Source: Pempheris klunzingeri
Lineage: Eukaryota; Chordata; Actinopteri; Acropomatiformes; Pempheridae
Assembly (NCBI RefSeq): GCF_042242105.1
Contig: NC_092027.1
Location: forward strand, 14,361,721-14,425,720
Length of the DNA stretch: 64,000 bases
Reading direction: 5' to 3'
In this document: positions 46,927 to 60,100 of the stretch, piece by piece
How the letters are laid out: the number at the start of each line of letters is the position of its first letter
Position numbering within the stretch: position 1 is the first letter of the stretch
Notes under the pieces: model-generated
The model's database searches: none
The model's input: the letters and a program-made list of their open reading frames with translations, nothing else
Told to the model about the DNA's origin: nothing
Made by a program: the position numbers and the translations under genes

Positions 46927-47940
46927 ACTGGACCTGAGGAGCTTTTCATATCTCAGATTAGCACCCACGGACACTCTCCCTCCCCTCATAAAAATGGATT
47001 TGCAGACTGAGAAGATAGAGGGACCTAATAAAACAAGAATTGATCAAATTTCACGAGTTTCCATGTAAATGATTCCACACCTTCTGGCCAGATTTGTAGC
47101 CTTATAATTTTATTCTTGGAAGAGATGCAGTAAATAAGAGTTGTATTTGGCAAAGGTTACACAGTAATGATTCTCTCTCATGTGGTGTATATAGTCTGAG
47201 CATGTGGGCCCAATGCTTTGTTTCATACACAGAAGCAACAGTTATTAAACAAGCTTCTTTATAACTCAGCCTGTCTCCGTCATTCACTGTGGGAGGGGTT
47301 CATGACTGGGTAGAAAAACAGATACATCTTCATAACGCTTTAGGCTTGCACAACTTTGTCTCAAAAACTTTAATGAGATCATTCATTGACATCTTGTAGC
47401 ATACATCATGGTAAAGATCAAACTTTATTTAATATGAGCTTTAACTCTTTTTTGCCTCTTTTCTGCATAGTTTTAGCTTTTTTATGTATTCTTCCCGTAC
47501 TTTCAGCCAGCCATTTGTTTAAATTCATTTCATTTCATTTTAATTAGGCAGACAATCTGGTATGAATATATCATATGGGAATGAATTGAATGCAGAGGAT
47601 GCCTGGAATATGGAACAAAAACGGTATATTAAATATTCTGTAAATGCAAATCTACTGATATTGTGCACTAAGGAGGTTGTTTTAAATCTTTTTGCCTTAC
47701 GTCCCCTTGAAATGAAGCATGTCTGTCTGTAACTGTTTCACAAGGAAATAGTAAAGGTTAGAGAAAAGTAAGCAGTAAGCAGATTCATCACAGTCTTTTT
47801 TTTCTTTTTTTCAATTTGTTTCCTGTTGGTATTTTCCAAAGTGACGGAATTCGACCGGAGATCAAACATTAGCAACATTTTAATTTTCCACTGGGGTTAA
47901 AGTTTCACCCAGACAGGAACCAGAGCGAGTCGCAGAGTTG
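46927..47940. other. gngt1 3' UTR and intergenic DNA
   Basis: About 1 kb. I searched both strands for a gng11-like gene (the human neighbour of GNGT1) and found none. Confidence 0.7.
47027..47032 (+). terminator. gngt1: gngt1 polyadenylation signal
   Basis: AATAAA 101 bases after the gngt1 stop codon. Confidence 0.75.
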
Positions 47941-47944
47941 GGCG

Positions 47945-47956
47945 TGCGCATGCGCA
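47945..47956. promoter_or_regulatory. NRF-1 site at the acyl-CoA dehydrogenase promoter
   Basis: TGCGCATGCGCA is a perfect palindrome matching the consensus of nuclear respiratory factor 1, which drives many nuclear genes for mitochondrial proteins. It ends 21 bases before the start codon. An ATG within it opens a reading frame overlapping the main start in another frame, if transcription begins upstream. Confidence 0.7.
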
Positions 47957-47977
47957 CACGAAGGGTTGTCAACAGAG

Positions 47978-48175
47978 ATGGCGCTGCGCGGAGTTCTGCT
48001 TGTAAACCAGCTGGCCAACAGCCGTCATTTCTACAAGTTCACCTCTCCAGTCGGTGTCCGGTCGTTGTCTGAAAATGTGTCATCTAAACCCGTAACGTCC
48101 AGTGCCCCAGAGACCCTGGTTGACCATTTAATCTACACACAAGAGCACTTTGCCTTAAAGGAGTCCCTCAGAAAG
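47978..48175 (+). CDS. Acyl-CoA dehydrogenase exon 1
   Basis: 66 codons, phase 0 end before [26 protein letters not shown] begins the presequence; [20 protein letters not shown] starts the mature enzyme. Confidence 0.88.
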
Positions 48176-51100
48176 GTATGCAGGACTGTTGGCATTGTAG
48201 CAAGCTTTGACGCTACGGTCAAAACAAGGCGACATTTTGCTTTGTTTGGTCGGTGACAGCTGGATATTTTAATGTGTACATCTCGTAGATAGAAAGCAGC
48301 AGCGTTATCCCTCCTAAAGTAAGTGTGGGGAGCAGCGGAGGGGCAGTTTAATAGAAGTGGGTGAGAGGTCACTGTGCTAGCTTGTTGTGTAGCTTCCCCC
48401 TGCTGCTCTGTGTTACAGCTTCACCTGAATGAAACCATCAAAGTCCAAGTCTGCGTTTGTTTTGTTGCTTGTGCAGTTTGAAGAGAGTGTTTATGTGTCT
48501 GTCTGCATCCTCAAAGCACTGCACAAGCTTATAGTTTTTCTCTGTTGCTCCAGTTTAAGGGTAAGTGGTGAATAAGAATAGCAAGGCAGGGCGCCAAATG
48601 CAGTGAGGCTACACTGGTTTACTGTACCAAACACAGCCTGTGGCCTGTGTGTTGTCATGGCCCATCCCACCTGCCTCATGTCAGCCCTCCTCTTGCTAAC
48701 GTGTGCAGCATCTCTGCACTGAGATTATATAAAGTTATGGTGGCAGTATGGTATATGTAGCTTTACAACAACAACACAATGATGTATTGATTGTGTTACT
48801 GACAGGTCTGGATGCACATGGTGTTATTTATCATGAAAATTAATAAAAACTGCTTATAATCCATGTGTGGAAAGGGTTATTGATACCAGAGAGTTTGCTG
48901 ATTGGTAGCTATGTGTAAGAGTAAAGGAACTAGCTAGATAAATATTGATGGTGGCTGGACAACAGAGGGGGCCTTGGCATTCAGAAACAACAAAATAGTT
49001 CAAAACATCAAAACAGTAGTGCCAGCCAGTGCAGTTCAGCCATAAAATGTTTGTTTGTATCACTACAAATATTTGGCCTGGGTCATTTGTTACATCTTCC
49101 TTATGTAGAAGATCACAAGTTTCAGCATTGAGAACTAGTTTTCTTCCTCAGGCCAATGAGTTTGACGGATTCAGAAATATTGAGGAGGAAAGATATTGAA
49201 GTAGTGGAAAACGAGTCCCGTTTCCTTTTGCACAGTACATATTATTTAAGTATGTCAGCTTTCCATGAAAATACCCTGAAATATTTTGGTGTACTGATGA
49301 TCAAAATTTGTGTTAAATTAGTTGTCTCAAAACCCTGGAAGAGAAGGCAAGACACTGATTTTACTGGTTTTATGAGTGTAAGTTGTACCTCACTATTTCT
49401 TACGTGCAGAGCTGTTATGTTTTTTCAAATTATGGTAGTAAATAAATCAAAGCAAGCATTAGTAATCAGTCTGACTCACTTTGAATATATATCGCTAGAC
49501 GGGCATTGGAGACAGGGGCTGCAAAAGTAACAACAAGGGCCTAATTTAAGGCAGAGCGCAAAGATGTTGCGGTAAATGGAGGGAAGCTTGTTGTGTGACT
49601 AAACCTTCAAAAGGATGCTTGGAGGTTGAAAATAAATTAGCTCTGGGAATAATGGGAAGGGTGAAAATGTGAAAAGGAAATGCAGAACAATATGTTGGCA
49701 GGAAGGGGAACTTGAGGCAGCATGGTTTATTAAAAGAATTCACCGAAGGCTAGTGTGTGTTTATAGATGGTATACAAATGGGGTTATAGGAAATCCTTTA
49801 GTAACTGTCCAAGGTGAGACGTTCATAGTGCCAGTGTTTCCACTACAAAATTTCTGTTAGTGGGTGTGGAGGGCGTAGGGTGTTGCATAGTCTGGTATTC
49901 ACATGTTCATTTATAGATGAGACAAACAGCTTCCCATACTAAGAAATTAGTCAGGCTCCCACAGGTACAAACCACCAAACCATTCAAGGCTGGTGTATGT
50001 TGAAGGTCGGCTGCTGTCAATGCAGGTCAATGAGCCAAAAGAGATTTCCCTAAAACTAGGAAGGGGCTACTCATGTGCAGCTTCCTATGGTTTCAGACTT
50101 GGATCCCCCCCCAACACTACAAAGCTATTGTACTGCAGGTAGTTTTGGAGCAACAATGCTGGCAAGTGGCTGCTATGTGCTATTAGTAAGAAATAACATC
50201 CTGCGAAAGTGGCTGTTGTGACTAAATGTAAAAGACATTTAATATAAGTTCACTCCTTGCCCCAAGAATGCTTATTTTCTGCATCCATTTATGAAACTTT
50301 GACTACATGGTAACATTAGCAGGTCCCTCTTCAGCATCAGATGTTTTTCAGAATTAGCTGACTCCTGGCAGTGCCAACTATTGAAGACATCGTTTCTGTC
50401 TAAATAAATTATCCATATCACAATACATCATCTTAAACTGATTCTGAAGCATAGCTGTTTCCTTCTTTCTGGAAGTTCAACCTTTTGCCAGTTTGTGGCT
50501 GTTGTCATGTTGCTGTGAGTAAGAGACTGCAGCAACAAGTCTTCTTTTTGCATCAAAAGAAAAGCAAGACTTATTTCTGAATAAATACCCAGGGTCAGCT
50601 TCATCTTCTTTACAAGTTGCTGAATGTGAGACTGAAAAGAGAGAATCATCATTTAAGAATTCTACTGTTGGTTTTTGTATGAAGATATGAATCAATCACA
50701 CTGATGTGAAACATAATAATAGATGGAAGATTCAGTGACGTTTGTTAAGACCACGAGTTTTGTTAGCATTCAAAAGCCAGCTGTAACTGACAAAGAGCTG
50801 TGCAGGAGAGGAACAGGGTATAAAAGTATCATCAGCATTAAAGTGAAAATTTGCATTGGGCACATTTTGACTGATATTATTTATATAAATTGTGAATCAG
50901 AGTGGCCCAAGAACAGAACCCTGAGGCACACCCTTTGATGATGCCTTCAGCCTGCACTGATCTGTTTGATAAATAATTTTCAAACCAACAGACGGTATGT
51001 TCGGACAGTCCAATACTGAGAAGGTTATGTTTCATTACTGCATAATCCACAGTGATAAAAAGCCTAATTTAAGTCAATGAAAAGATAATAAAATCATCAC

Positions 51101-54100
51101 CTACTTTTAAGGGTGCTGTTGTTAAACTGTGTTTTTCCTAAAACCTGATTGATAATCAGATAGAACATTGTTTCAAATCCTTCAGTTGCTTACTCACAAG
51201 GGATTCCACAATCTTAGCTAAGACAGACAATTAAGAGATGGGCATATAATTATTTAAAAGTTAAGGGGGTTCTCCCTTTAACAGGGGAACAACAAAGGCA
51301 CATCCATATGAAAACAGTAACAGCACCGTAAAAACTGCATATCAAAATCTGTAACAGTAGACACAGCAAATGTTGTCTTAGTTTCTCGATAATATCATAT
51401 TTTGAGTAACGTAGTGGTTCTCAACCTTAACATACAGTATATCGCAATATAATAAAGTAAACCGCAAGAAGTAGTGTTCCAGAGTATCCTGGGTACCAGG
51501 GAAAAAGCACAGCCACTCCAGACTGGACATTTTGTAAGACCTGATATTGCAATGCTCTTGACCTTGTCTTACTGCTTGACCGTTTAGTGGTGTGAAATTG
51601 TTCTGGTATGCAACACATTAACACTAACCTCTGTGAAGAGATGTAGGATCACTCCCTGATGACCTTTCTGTTCCCATTTCTAGTTGCTAGTTGTCCCTCC
51701 CTTTCCCTCCTCAGGATTTGAACTTTGAACAGGGGTTAGTTTATTGCAGGTTAAAGACCACGACCTGCCTTTTTTTGACTCTGTGTCCTTGTGTTTGTTG
51801 TTATATAAGTAAGCCTAATTTTCACAGATTCAGGTGCAGACACATGCCCCATAAGTCTGTTGAAGGTAGTGTCTGTTTTCTGTTTTGAACAGTAAAAACA
51901 TGATGTCCATGTTTTCTGTCTGCCTTGTATTCAGATGCCTGTCAGCCAGTGTGTTTTTCTTGGCGGGTTGAGTGGTTGTCTGGTTTGGTATGTGTGTATT
52001 TTGGAAGGACAAAATGAGTGTGCATCACTTTTTGCAATCCTGGAAAAAAACTTGGGAATTCTTCTTCAGTACTTTGTTTTTTTTAGTTTGAATGGTAAAA
52101 CCCAGGCCCAGTCTAGCTCATTGCTGTTTGTGCTTTCACAGCAATAAAAAATACATGAAAGAATAGTTAAGTGTGGTTTATTTGACAAAATCCACTTTAT
52201 TGCACATGGTTCATTTAACTTATTTTATTGGCTCAGGCTTGGGTTTGATGTTTCCTATTTCCAATAAACAGCTCTTTTGTTCAATCATTATTTTTCATTG
52301 GCTTCACTCATCATTTAGAGCACATTGTTCTGAGCAGAACACATTTATTGGACAGATTGTCATGGGTCTGTTGAAAGCATACCCCATTAAAAATGTTTAT
52401 GCATTAAACTGAATAGCACCAATAGCAAACCAGTCATAGTTGTTTAGAATATTTGGCCTGACAAGTGTAGATCCAATTGCTGGAGACATTTTAATGTGAA
52501 AAGCAAGGAAAGTCATGGCACATACAATTTTATTTTCTGTTATTTATTTGTGGATTGATTTCCCTTGGATCAGCACATAGAGCCAACATTATTTTGCAGA
52601 AAACATTGTTGCCGTCCTGTGTACTACATCATCCTGTTGACAAAGCCAACTGTGCAAGGTAGAATTGTTAAAAGAAAATTGGCAACAAAATACCAGATGA
52701 ACTATAACCCACACAATACTGTACATCTACAGCCTATTTTCTGTGGAGCAGCTTGAGTTTCCGCAAAAATAGCACCGTATGAGTGCCTCAATAGATTGGT
52801 CATTTGTAAGTGCTTCTCCAGCTGTGGGCCACTTCCAGGTGCTCAAAATGACTCACAGTCATACCAAAGTCTATTCCAAAGCCAGTTTGCAACCCCCTCT
52901 TCACTCCCTGCAAATATTTTGCTCATGACTCACAAACTTGGCGCTAGTGGTATACACTGATAAAGCACAGTGCTGCTTGAGTTTGCATTCAGGATAAAAA
53001 ACAAAAGGTGCTCTCACTGATGAAGAATATTATGCAAAGCTCAGTGACGAGATGATCAGAATCCAGTTGTTTCTCCATTAAAAATTTATCGTTTTTTGTT
53101 AGTTCTGATTAGCGCAAAGCTGTAATTCAAATCAAATACAATATCAGCCATGTAACATCATACACCTCCTATGTACTGTATTTGAAGTTATTCCTTAACT
53201 GCACACTTTTTTTTGTTCCACTCTTAAAACATTTTTTATAGCCATCCTTCATTTTTAGGCAGTTATGTATGCCAGTCTTTGCAACTGAGATAGATGAAGT
53301 GGCTGCCAACTGAGAAGGATTGTCAATAGTATGGGTTTCAGTACCAAGCTTTATTTTTGCATGCTGTTCTAAATATTACCTCAGAGGTTTTTCACCCTGC
53401 CAAGAATAAAATTTGTGGCGGGAACACTTAGTCATTAAAATATTGGCATTTGAATGGTTGAATGCAAAGACATGGAATATTAGTATTGGCAAACAGTAGC
53501 TTCAAGTATAAAAGTATCAGTCTCATCCCTCAAAAACCCATATCCCAAAACTCTCAGTGTAATTTGCATTGGATAACTATGCCACTGAATTCTGTTATGG
53601 TCTTGTTTTTAGCACGATTTTTCTGCTCCAAAACAACACAGATTGGGGTGGAGGCCAAAGTCATATCATTGTTTAATGAACCTGCAGCTTGTCATATTGT
53701 ATGTCACCAGCCAAGTCCTGGTTATCAGCAGGGGACTGATAACATGTACCTATAGGAAATAGCAAGCCATGCATACTGTCATCATTGTAGATTTACCAGG
53801 TAATGCATTTTTTTCAGCCTGTTTTCTATTCATTGATATGTAATACCATATCTCACAGAGATAGATTACATAGACTTAAGTATAAATGTGCAGTGCACAG
53901 CAGGAAACCCATGTATGTATAACAATCATCGTATGTGTTTTTTGTTTCACTCACATTGTATATCCTTTTGAAGATAGTGATGAGAAAGGATAGAGAATAT
54001 CAGGTCTTTCATTTGTTGTTGAGTTTACAAAAAAAGCAAAGGAAAACTGCATGTTTGCGCAGAAACATGCAAAGATATGCACAGATATGCTAGAAATTCA

Positions 54101-57100
54101 CAAGAAAAAAATGCTATGGATGATTATCGTGCGCACTATTAGAAGTACACACACCATATCTCTCCCGTGTTGTGTTTGCATCTTAGATCATCGACCAGGA
54201 GATCAACCCCTATGTGGATCAGTGGGAAGCAGAGGGGAAGTTTTCAGCCCATAAAATCTTCAAGCTCTTAGGAAGTGCCGGATTCCTAGGAGTCAACAAA
54301 CCAGTTGGTAAGAGTGTTAGATTCCTAAACCCCTAAAAACCAACAGAAATACAGTGTTCATTTTGGTAAATACACTTTTGGGCCATGCAGTAGCTCGAAA
54401 GTAAACATCATCACTCCTCTTTCCTCCTTTCATGGCAGGAAAGTGCCCACATGAATGAAAGCTGGTGTTTGTTTGGCCCACCTGTATTTTTGTTAGATTT
54501 GTAATTGACTTCCCCCTTCCCAGCCCTTGTGACTCTGAAAAGGAAAGTAGGATACTTTTTTAGATAAGAGGCAACGCCTTCTGAAAAATGATGAGAGTTT
54601 AATTAATCTAGTGGGTTTTTGTGCATTGTCTGGAGCAGAGTGATAGGAAAAAGGACCCAGAAGCCTTCTAATTTTGGAGCAGGCTAGTTTTCTGTGAAAG
54701 GATCCAAGGCCATAATAGCCATCACATCAGGGTGCCGCACTTTTCTTGCTGTTTGAAGCAAAAGCCATTTTGCCTGATTGCATCTCACTGAAAAATGTAA
54801 TTTTAGCAAGTTGATATAGAAATATTTGAGTAAGTAAATGTGACTTTGTTTAGACGTGTCTGTGGGCAAACGACTAAAAATCTACCAGTGTTTAACCTTT
54901 TTACCTGCTTTTTAGCGTTAACCTGGATGCCTTAAATGGTCAAGTCAAGAGCACAAGAAACAGTTAAAAACCCAAAGATGTTTTAGCCTGTGTTTGCAGA
55001 GTTTGCATCTATTACATAAAAATGGCTTTGGGAGTGTTTTGAGGACATTTTCTGGCACAGATTTTAGTCTATTTGTAGTTTTGGGAATTTTAGTTGGTAA
55101 TCCATACAAATATGATGACTGATTAATCACCTATGCTTCAGTGTACGTGATGGATGTTTTTGAGACGTGCTGTGTCTGTTGACTTTGCAAAAGCTCTCGT
55201 GATAAATCTGTATCATATCTCTTCATTGAAACAACATAAATATTACAATGAAGGAAGCAATTTTTTAATCCAGAAATACAGATGAATAACAAATCACTCA
55301 GAATAATAATTTTGCAGTCAGACCTGTCACTTTGTATGCAGTTTGACCATCTCTGCTTCAAGGATTTGGCTTGTCTTTTTCACAGCTGAGCTCACTTTCT
55401 GTTCATTTTCTTTGTGTTTGACAGCCATACATCACAGTTGGTCTGGTTTAGAAACGTTCCCACTGTGATGATGGGTGGTGGAGTCACAGCAACATCCCAC
55501 AACAGCTGTCTGCTGCAGCATATCCCATTTCCAGATGTGTACCCAGCTGTGTCTCTGCTGGGGTGGAGGAGGGAGCGGGATGAGCTTTGTACAGTACAGG
55601 ACTGTGAAAAAGTTGTGGTTGTGATGTGTGATTCATTGTGAATATGTGAGGGGACTTGTGGGAAGTGTTTGACAGTCACACAGCAGAAATCTTAAGTCTT
55701 TCTGTTATTCCCCCGACTTTGTCGTACAGTGATAACTTCACTGTAGTTATAAACAGCTGTAGTTGCTGTTCTAACATTTGGAGCTGAAAAGGACAAATGT
55801 GCAAACAATATTGCTGAACACTGAGCTCTGTGAAGAAGACTCCACCACAGGTCTGTAGGTCAAAGAAGAGGAAGGGCGATGGAATTAAGATGTGCTGAGT
55901 ACACAAGTCTTAAGCATTAGTTGACAGGATTAGAGAAGAGGAGCAGCCAAGACGCACTGTATTATCAGATGATAGATTACCGGCTATCATGTGCAGCACA
56001 GGAAACATGGTTAAGGGGGACTATTTGTAAAACATCTCAGAAGAAACGCTAGACAATCAAGTATACTTTGTAATTCAGGGTGTTGATTTGACATGTTTCA
56101 GCATGCATGCAGTTTATGTTGGCTTCATGTGCTTGTAGTACAGTATATAAATACTGATCAGCCTGATAAAAAATGTTTTGGCACTTTAGATAAAAACTAA
56201 TGGACAAACATTGTTCTGTGTTCTAAAACCTGGTGCTGTCAAATAGTTATTTCTGCATGTGGCTTAATATTTGCTACAATATTTGGGATAACCAAAGTTG
56301 CCATGGTATTGTATGTGTTTAGGAAAGTGTGCGGATGTCCCTTTGCTGCAGTGCTGACTAATGAAACCGACTCTGATTTGGAGGTGGGGATCACAGGAAT
56401 GGGAATAAGGATTTGGGAATCTGTTCGATTGAGAAATGATTCGTCAGGTGGAATGAGGTGAATAAAGCGGTTGCCTTCTACAGTACCTTGTACTGTGTTG
56501 TCAAAAGAAAAGAAAATACTGAAACTGTAAACTGCATGGGGAGCAAGTATGATGATCTGAACTTATTGCTAGTAAAGAAGTGCCACATTGTACAAGATAC
56601 ATGTAAAACAAATCTAAGGGGCTCTAATTTCATGGCTTAGAGGTTAATACCCTGAAGTGCAACATTTTCAAATCTGGCAGAAGACCAGTTGCATGTCATT
56701 CCCCATCTCCTCCTGATTTCCTGTCATCTCTCTACTGTTGCCGCCTAATAAAGGCATCAAGAATGCCACTAAAAATAATTTGATAGATAAATAGAACAAA
56801 TCTCAGAGTAGGGCTCACAAATTAACTCAAGAATATAATATCTTGAATTCCTTTTTCGAGACATTAAAAGCCTTAGTGCTCCTCCCTGGGCCACTGATTT
56901 AAAATAAATCCAGGAAAGCAGAGTACTGGGAGTGGACTCGGTAGATTTATGCCAGGGTTTTAACCTTAAATGTCTGAAACTGGAAAAAAAGTTAATGCCT
57001 GTGTTTACATCTTTTGAGTATATCGCTTTATTTAATCTTCTGACTCAAAAAACTCTTTGAGTCTCTCTTTGAGAAAACTCTAAACTTTTTCCCCCACTCT

Positions 57101-60100
57101 TTTTCCATGTACGAGGAAAGACATTACCTTTCAAAACATGAGAACAGGAAGTTTTTACAAAGTGGCCACATTTAGGGACAAGACAGAGATGACCCTTGGC
57201 TCCCTGCCTGTTTTTCTCTGCTCTGAGAGAGAAGTATCCGCACCTCACACCATGGCAATGACCTCTAGTCTCCTGCCTGACAGATAGATCCGGGCAGCCG
57301 GCACAGTTTTCCCTTCAACTGAATATTTTTTATACTAATGTTTAGGTGACTCCTCAAGAGACTTGTGTGTGTCCAGGCTGTTCCCTTTCTCATAATTGCA
57401 CAACTTTTGTAATACTGTGATCACTTCAGAAACATTACTAACACAGTGACATTTCAGATTTTACCCAGTAGTGCGTCACACTGTAATTGTGACAAATGCA
57501 TTGAGGGTTTGTCAAAACTGTCTCTCTTTCCGTTGTTGTCATGGTTTTATCATCAGGTCATGCGTTGCTGTGCATACTCAATACAGAAAAGGATTAGAAA
57601 AGAAGAATAAGCGTTGTTGCTCTCTGACATTGCCACGTCTGCTTGTGCTGCACCTCTATATTCATTCAATATGTGCTTCACATGGAGCTCCATCCAGTGA
57701 GAACCTAGAGAACATCTGGTGTTCAGAAGAAACATTAGCATGTATATAGGATTGACATTTGTGACAGAATTTAGTTTGTTTTTCTTCTGCTTGCTTGTTC
57801 AACCAGATGACCTGCTGTTTTGTTTTAAAGGGGATAAACCTTGGTGCTTCCCTTAGTCCACAGTATCCACCGCAGGGTTTCCAGTGCTCAGAGACTTATC
57901 GCTGCACAGCTGCACCTGTTTCCTCTTATTTTTGGCTCCCCCGCTCCCTTGTTTGCTTGTCCCACTATATCTCCCTCTTTCTCTGTCCCCATTTATTTCT
58001 CTCTCTTTCATTTATTCCCCGTCTCTTCCTGACGTTCTGCCAGACTGTGCTTTCCAGTATTTGATAACTGGTCTGACAGGTGATATTAAACCACTTTGCT
58101 AGAGTTGCAGGCCTCCTTGTGACACATTCTCTGATGATAAGTCATTGTCAGTCACTGATAGTATCCATCATCCAGTGGCTGGCACGCTCTAATTAGGGGA
58201 AACTGTGCTCCAAGCATTTCACAGATGTTACAGATTTTGCATTTTGCTAACTGGACATTATCATAAAGAGATTCGTCCTAAATGAATTACTATGTGGTTG
58301 CATTTGCTAGACAGCATGAGGTGATGATGATGATGATGATCTTTTCCAACTGCAAATTGTGTTACATTCATATTGTTTCATTTTAAAGGGATTTGGATGT
58401 GTGTATGTTCACCACTAACAATTTGATAAAAGCGAGTACATTAGCCAGCTAATTCCACGAGTAGCGGACAGAAAATTGGCCTTTAGCATTAAGTATATTA
58501 GCATAAAAAACAGGCTATGCGTTTCACAATAGATGCTGCAAGTGATGATGAAAGGCAAAAGACGGTGATGTGAGATGGCTCTTTATGAGGATGACTGACT
58601 GAAAGTGGTGTTTTTAAACATGGCTTATAAAGCTCCATTAAGGACCTCAGGTCTCTGAAAATGTCTCTACTGCCAGAATGGAGGAAATAGACGTCCATTT
58701 TTGACATTTTCTGTAAATGGCTTGTTTAAAAGATCTAAATCAAGTTTAATATACTAAGCAGAACAGATGAGATGACACTGAGGCGACAATGATCTTTATC
58801 TGCAGCATGCAGCTCATCTCCCAGTAGTGCTTTTTACACATAATTACAGATAGCACAATTAATAAATAAACAACATCCTGTAATTAATTTGAGTGCACGC
58901 TCCAGTGCCAACAGATCAGTGCCGAATATTATGTACATATACCAGTGTGCATTGTGTGTATGTGTGTGTGCAGAAACATGCTAGCCAGTGATATTATTAC
59001 AGAGATAACAGGAGAGATGGAATGGAGACGGGGAAGCTGGGTGCAAGGCTGGTTTAATGTGACTAATGTAGTGATGGAGTCTATTTATCCAAATTGACAC
59101 TGCTGAGCCATTCTTTCTTCTTCCTTCACCTGAGTAGTAAAGGTCCACATGTACTATCAAATGTGCATAAATAAATGAAAAAATCTATACACAAAGAATC
59201 CACACATTGTACAGTGAGGTGTCAGCAGTAGTTAATGTGCGTGTTCTGTCCCGTGCAGAGTATGGAGGCTTGGGTCTTGACTACAGCTACAGTGTTGCAG
59301 TGGCAGAGGAGCTCGGCCACATCCGCTGTGGAGGCATCCCCATGGCCATCGGTGTGCAGACGGACATGGCTACTCCTGCACTGGCCAGGTACAGTCTCAG
59401 AAACTGTATTGCGCATGACAGAGCATAAGCACTGAAGCAAATTGAATAAGACACAACATTTCTCTTTTCATTCTTCCCTTAAAGTCAAGTCCCAACAATT
59501 TGAGTTGGCAACATCTCTTTATGTTACAAATCTCCCTGCGCCTTTTCTTATCAGAAGGACAACAACTAAACAGTGACTCAGACAACAATGTCTGCTTTGT
59601 GTTCTGGCCTTTTCACACCACCACTAGTGCCACTTGTGTCAAAGCTGAAGTATGTTTTCGAACATTCATTCTACAGGGATGTGTTTCATTTTGAAGTGAT
59701 AAAAGGTTACTTGTATTGCTACCCCTGGCAACAACCGTCATCTCATTCAGCCTGCAGATAATAACATTATCTTTCACGTCTGAGTTTTTAAAACAAACTT
59801 CCCAGCTGTACAACGACATCTGTCTGTCTGCTCGTGTTTATTTCAGTAAAATCCATTTCATACAGTTACAAATGCTATAACCAAATCCATACTCATACTG
59901 TTTATACTTGTGACAATGACCATTTTTAAAAGTTGTGCTTATGAACAAGGTGTGACAATGATATTAAATGGAGGCAGAGGATTTAACGGCATATAAAATG
60001 ATCATTTCAGGCACTTTTTACTACATTATGCGTACAAGTTATTTTTCTTTATGTCAGCCAACTTATATGTATGCAGACACTGATATAACCGTGTCAAGCC

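Larger units (their letters stand above)
48176..54186. other. Acyl-CoA dehydrogenase intron 1
   Basis: 6 kb intron. It contains a LINE reverse-transcriptase fossil (50,430-51,310) and a hAT-like terminus near 51,414. No other gene seen. Confidence 0.8.
54308..59258. other. Acyl-CoA dehydrogenase intron 2
   Basis: 5 kb intron with a SINE (56,625-56,780) and a GAT microsatellite (58,323-58,340). Nothing else recognised. Confidence 0.8.
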
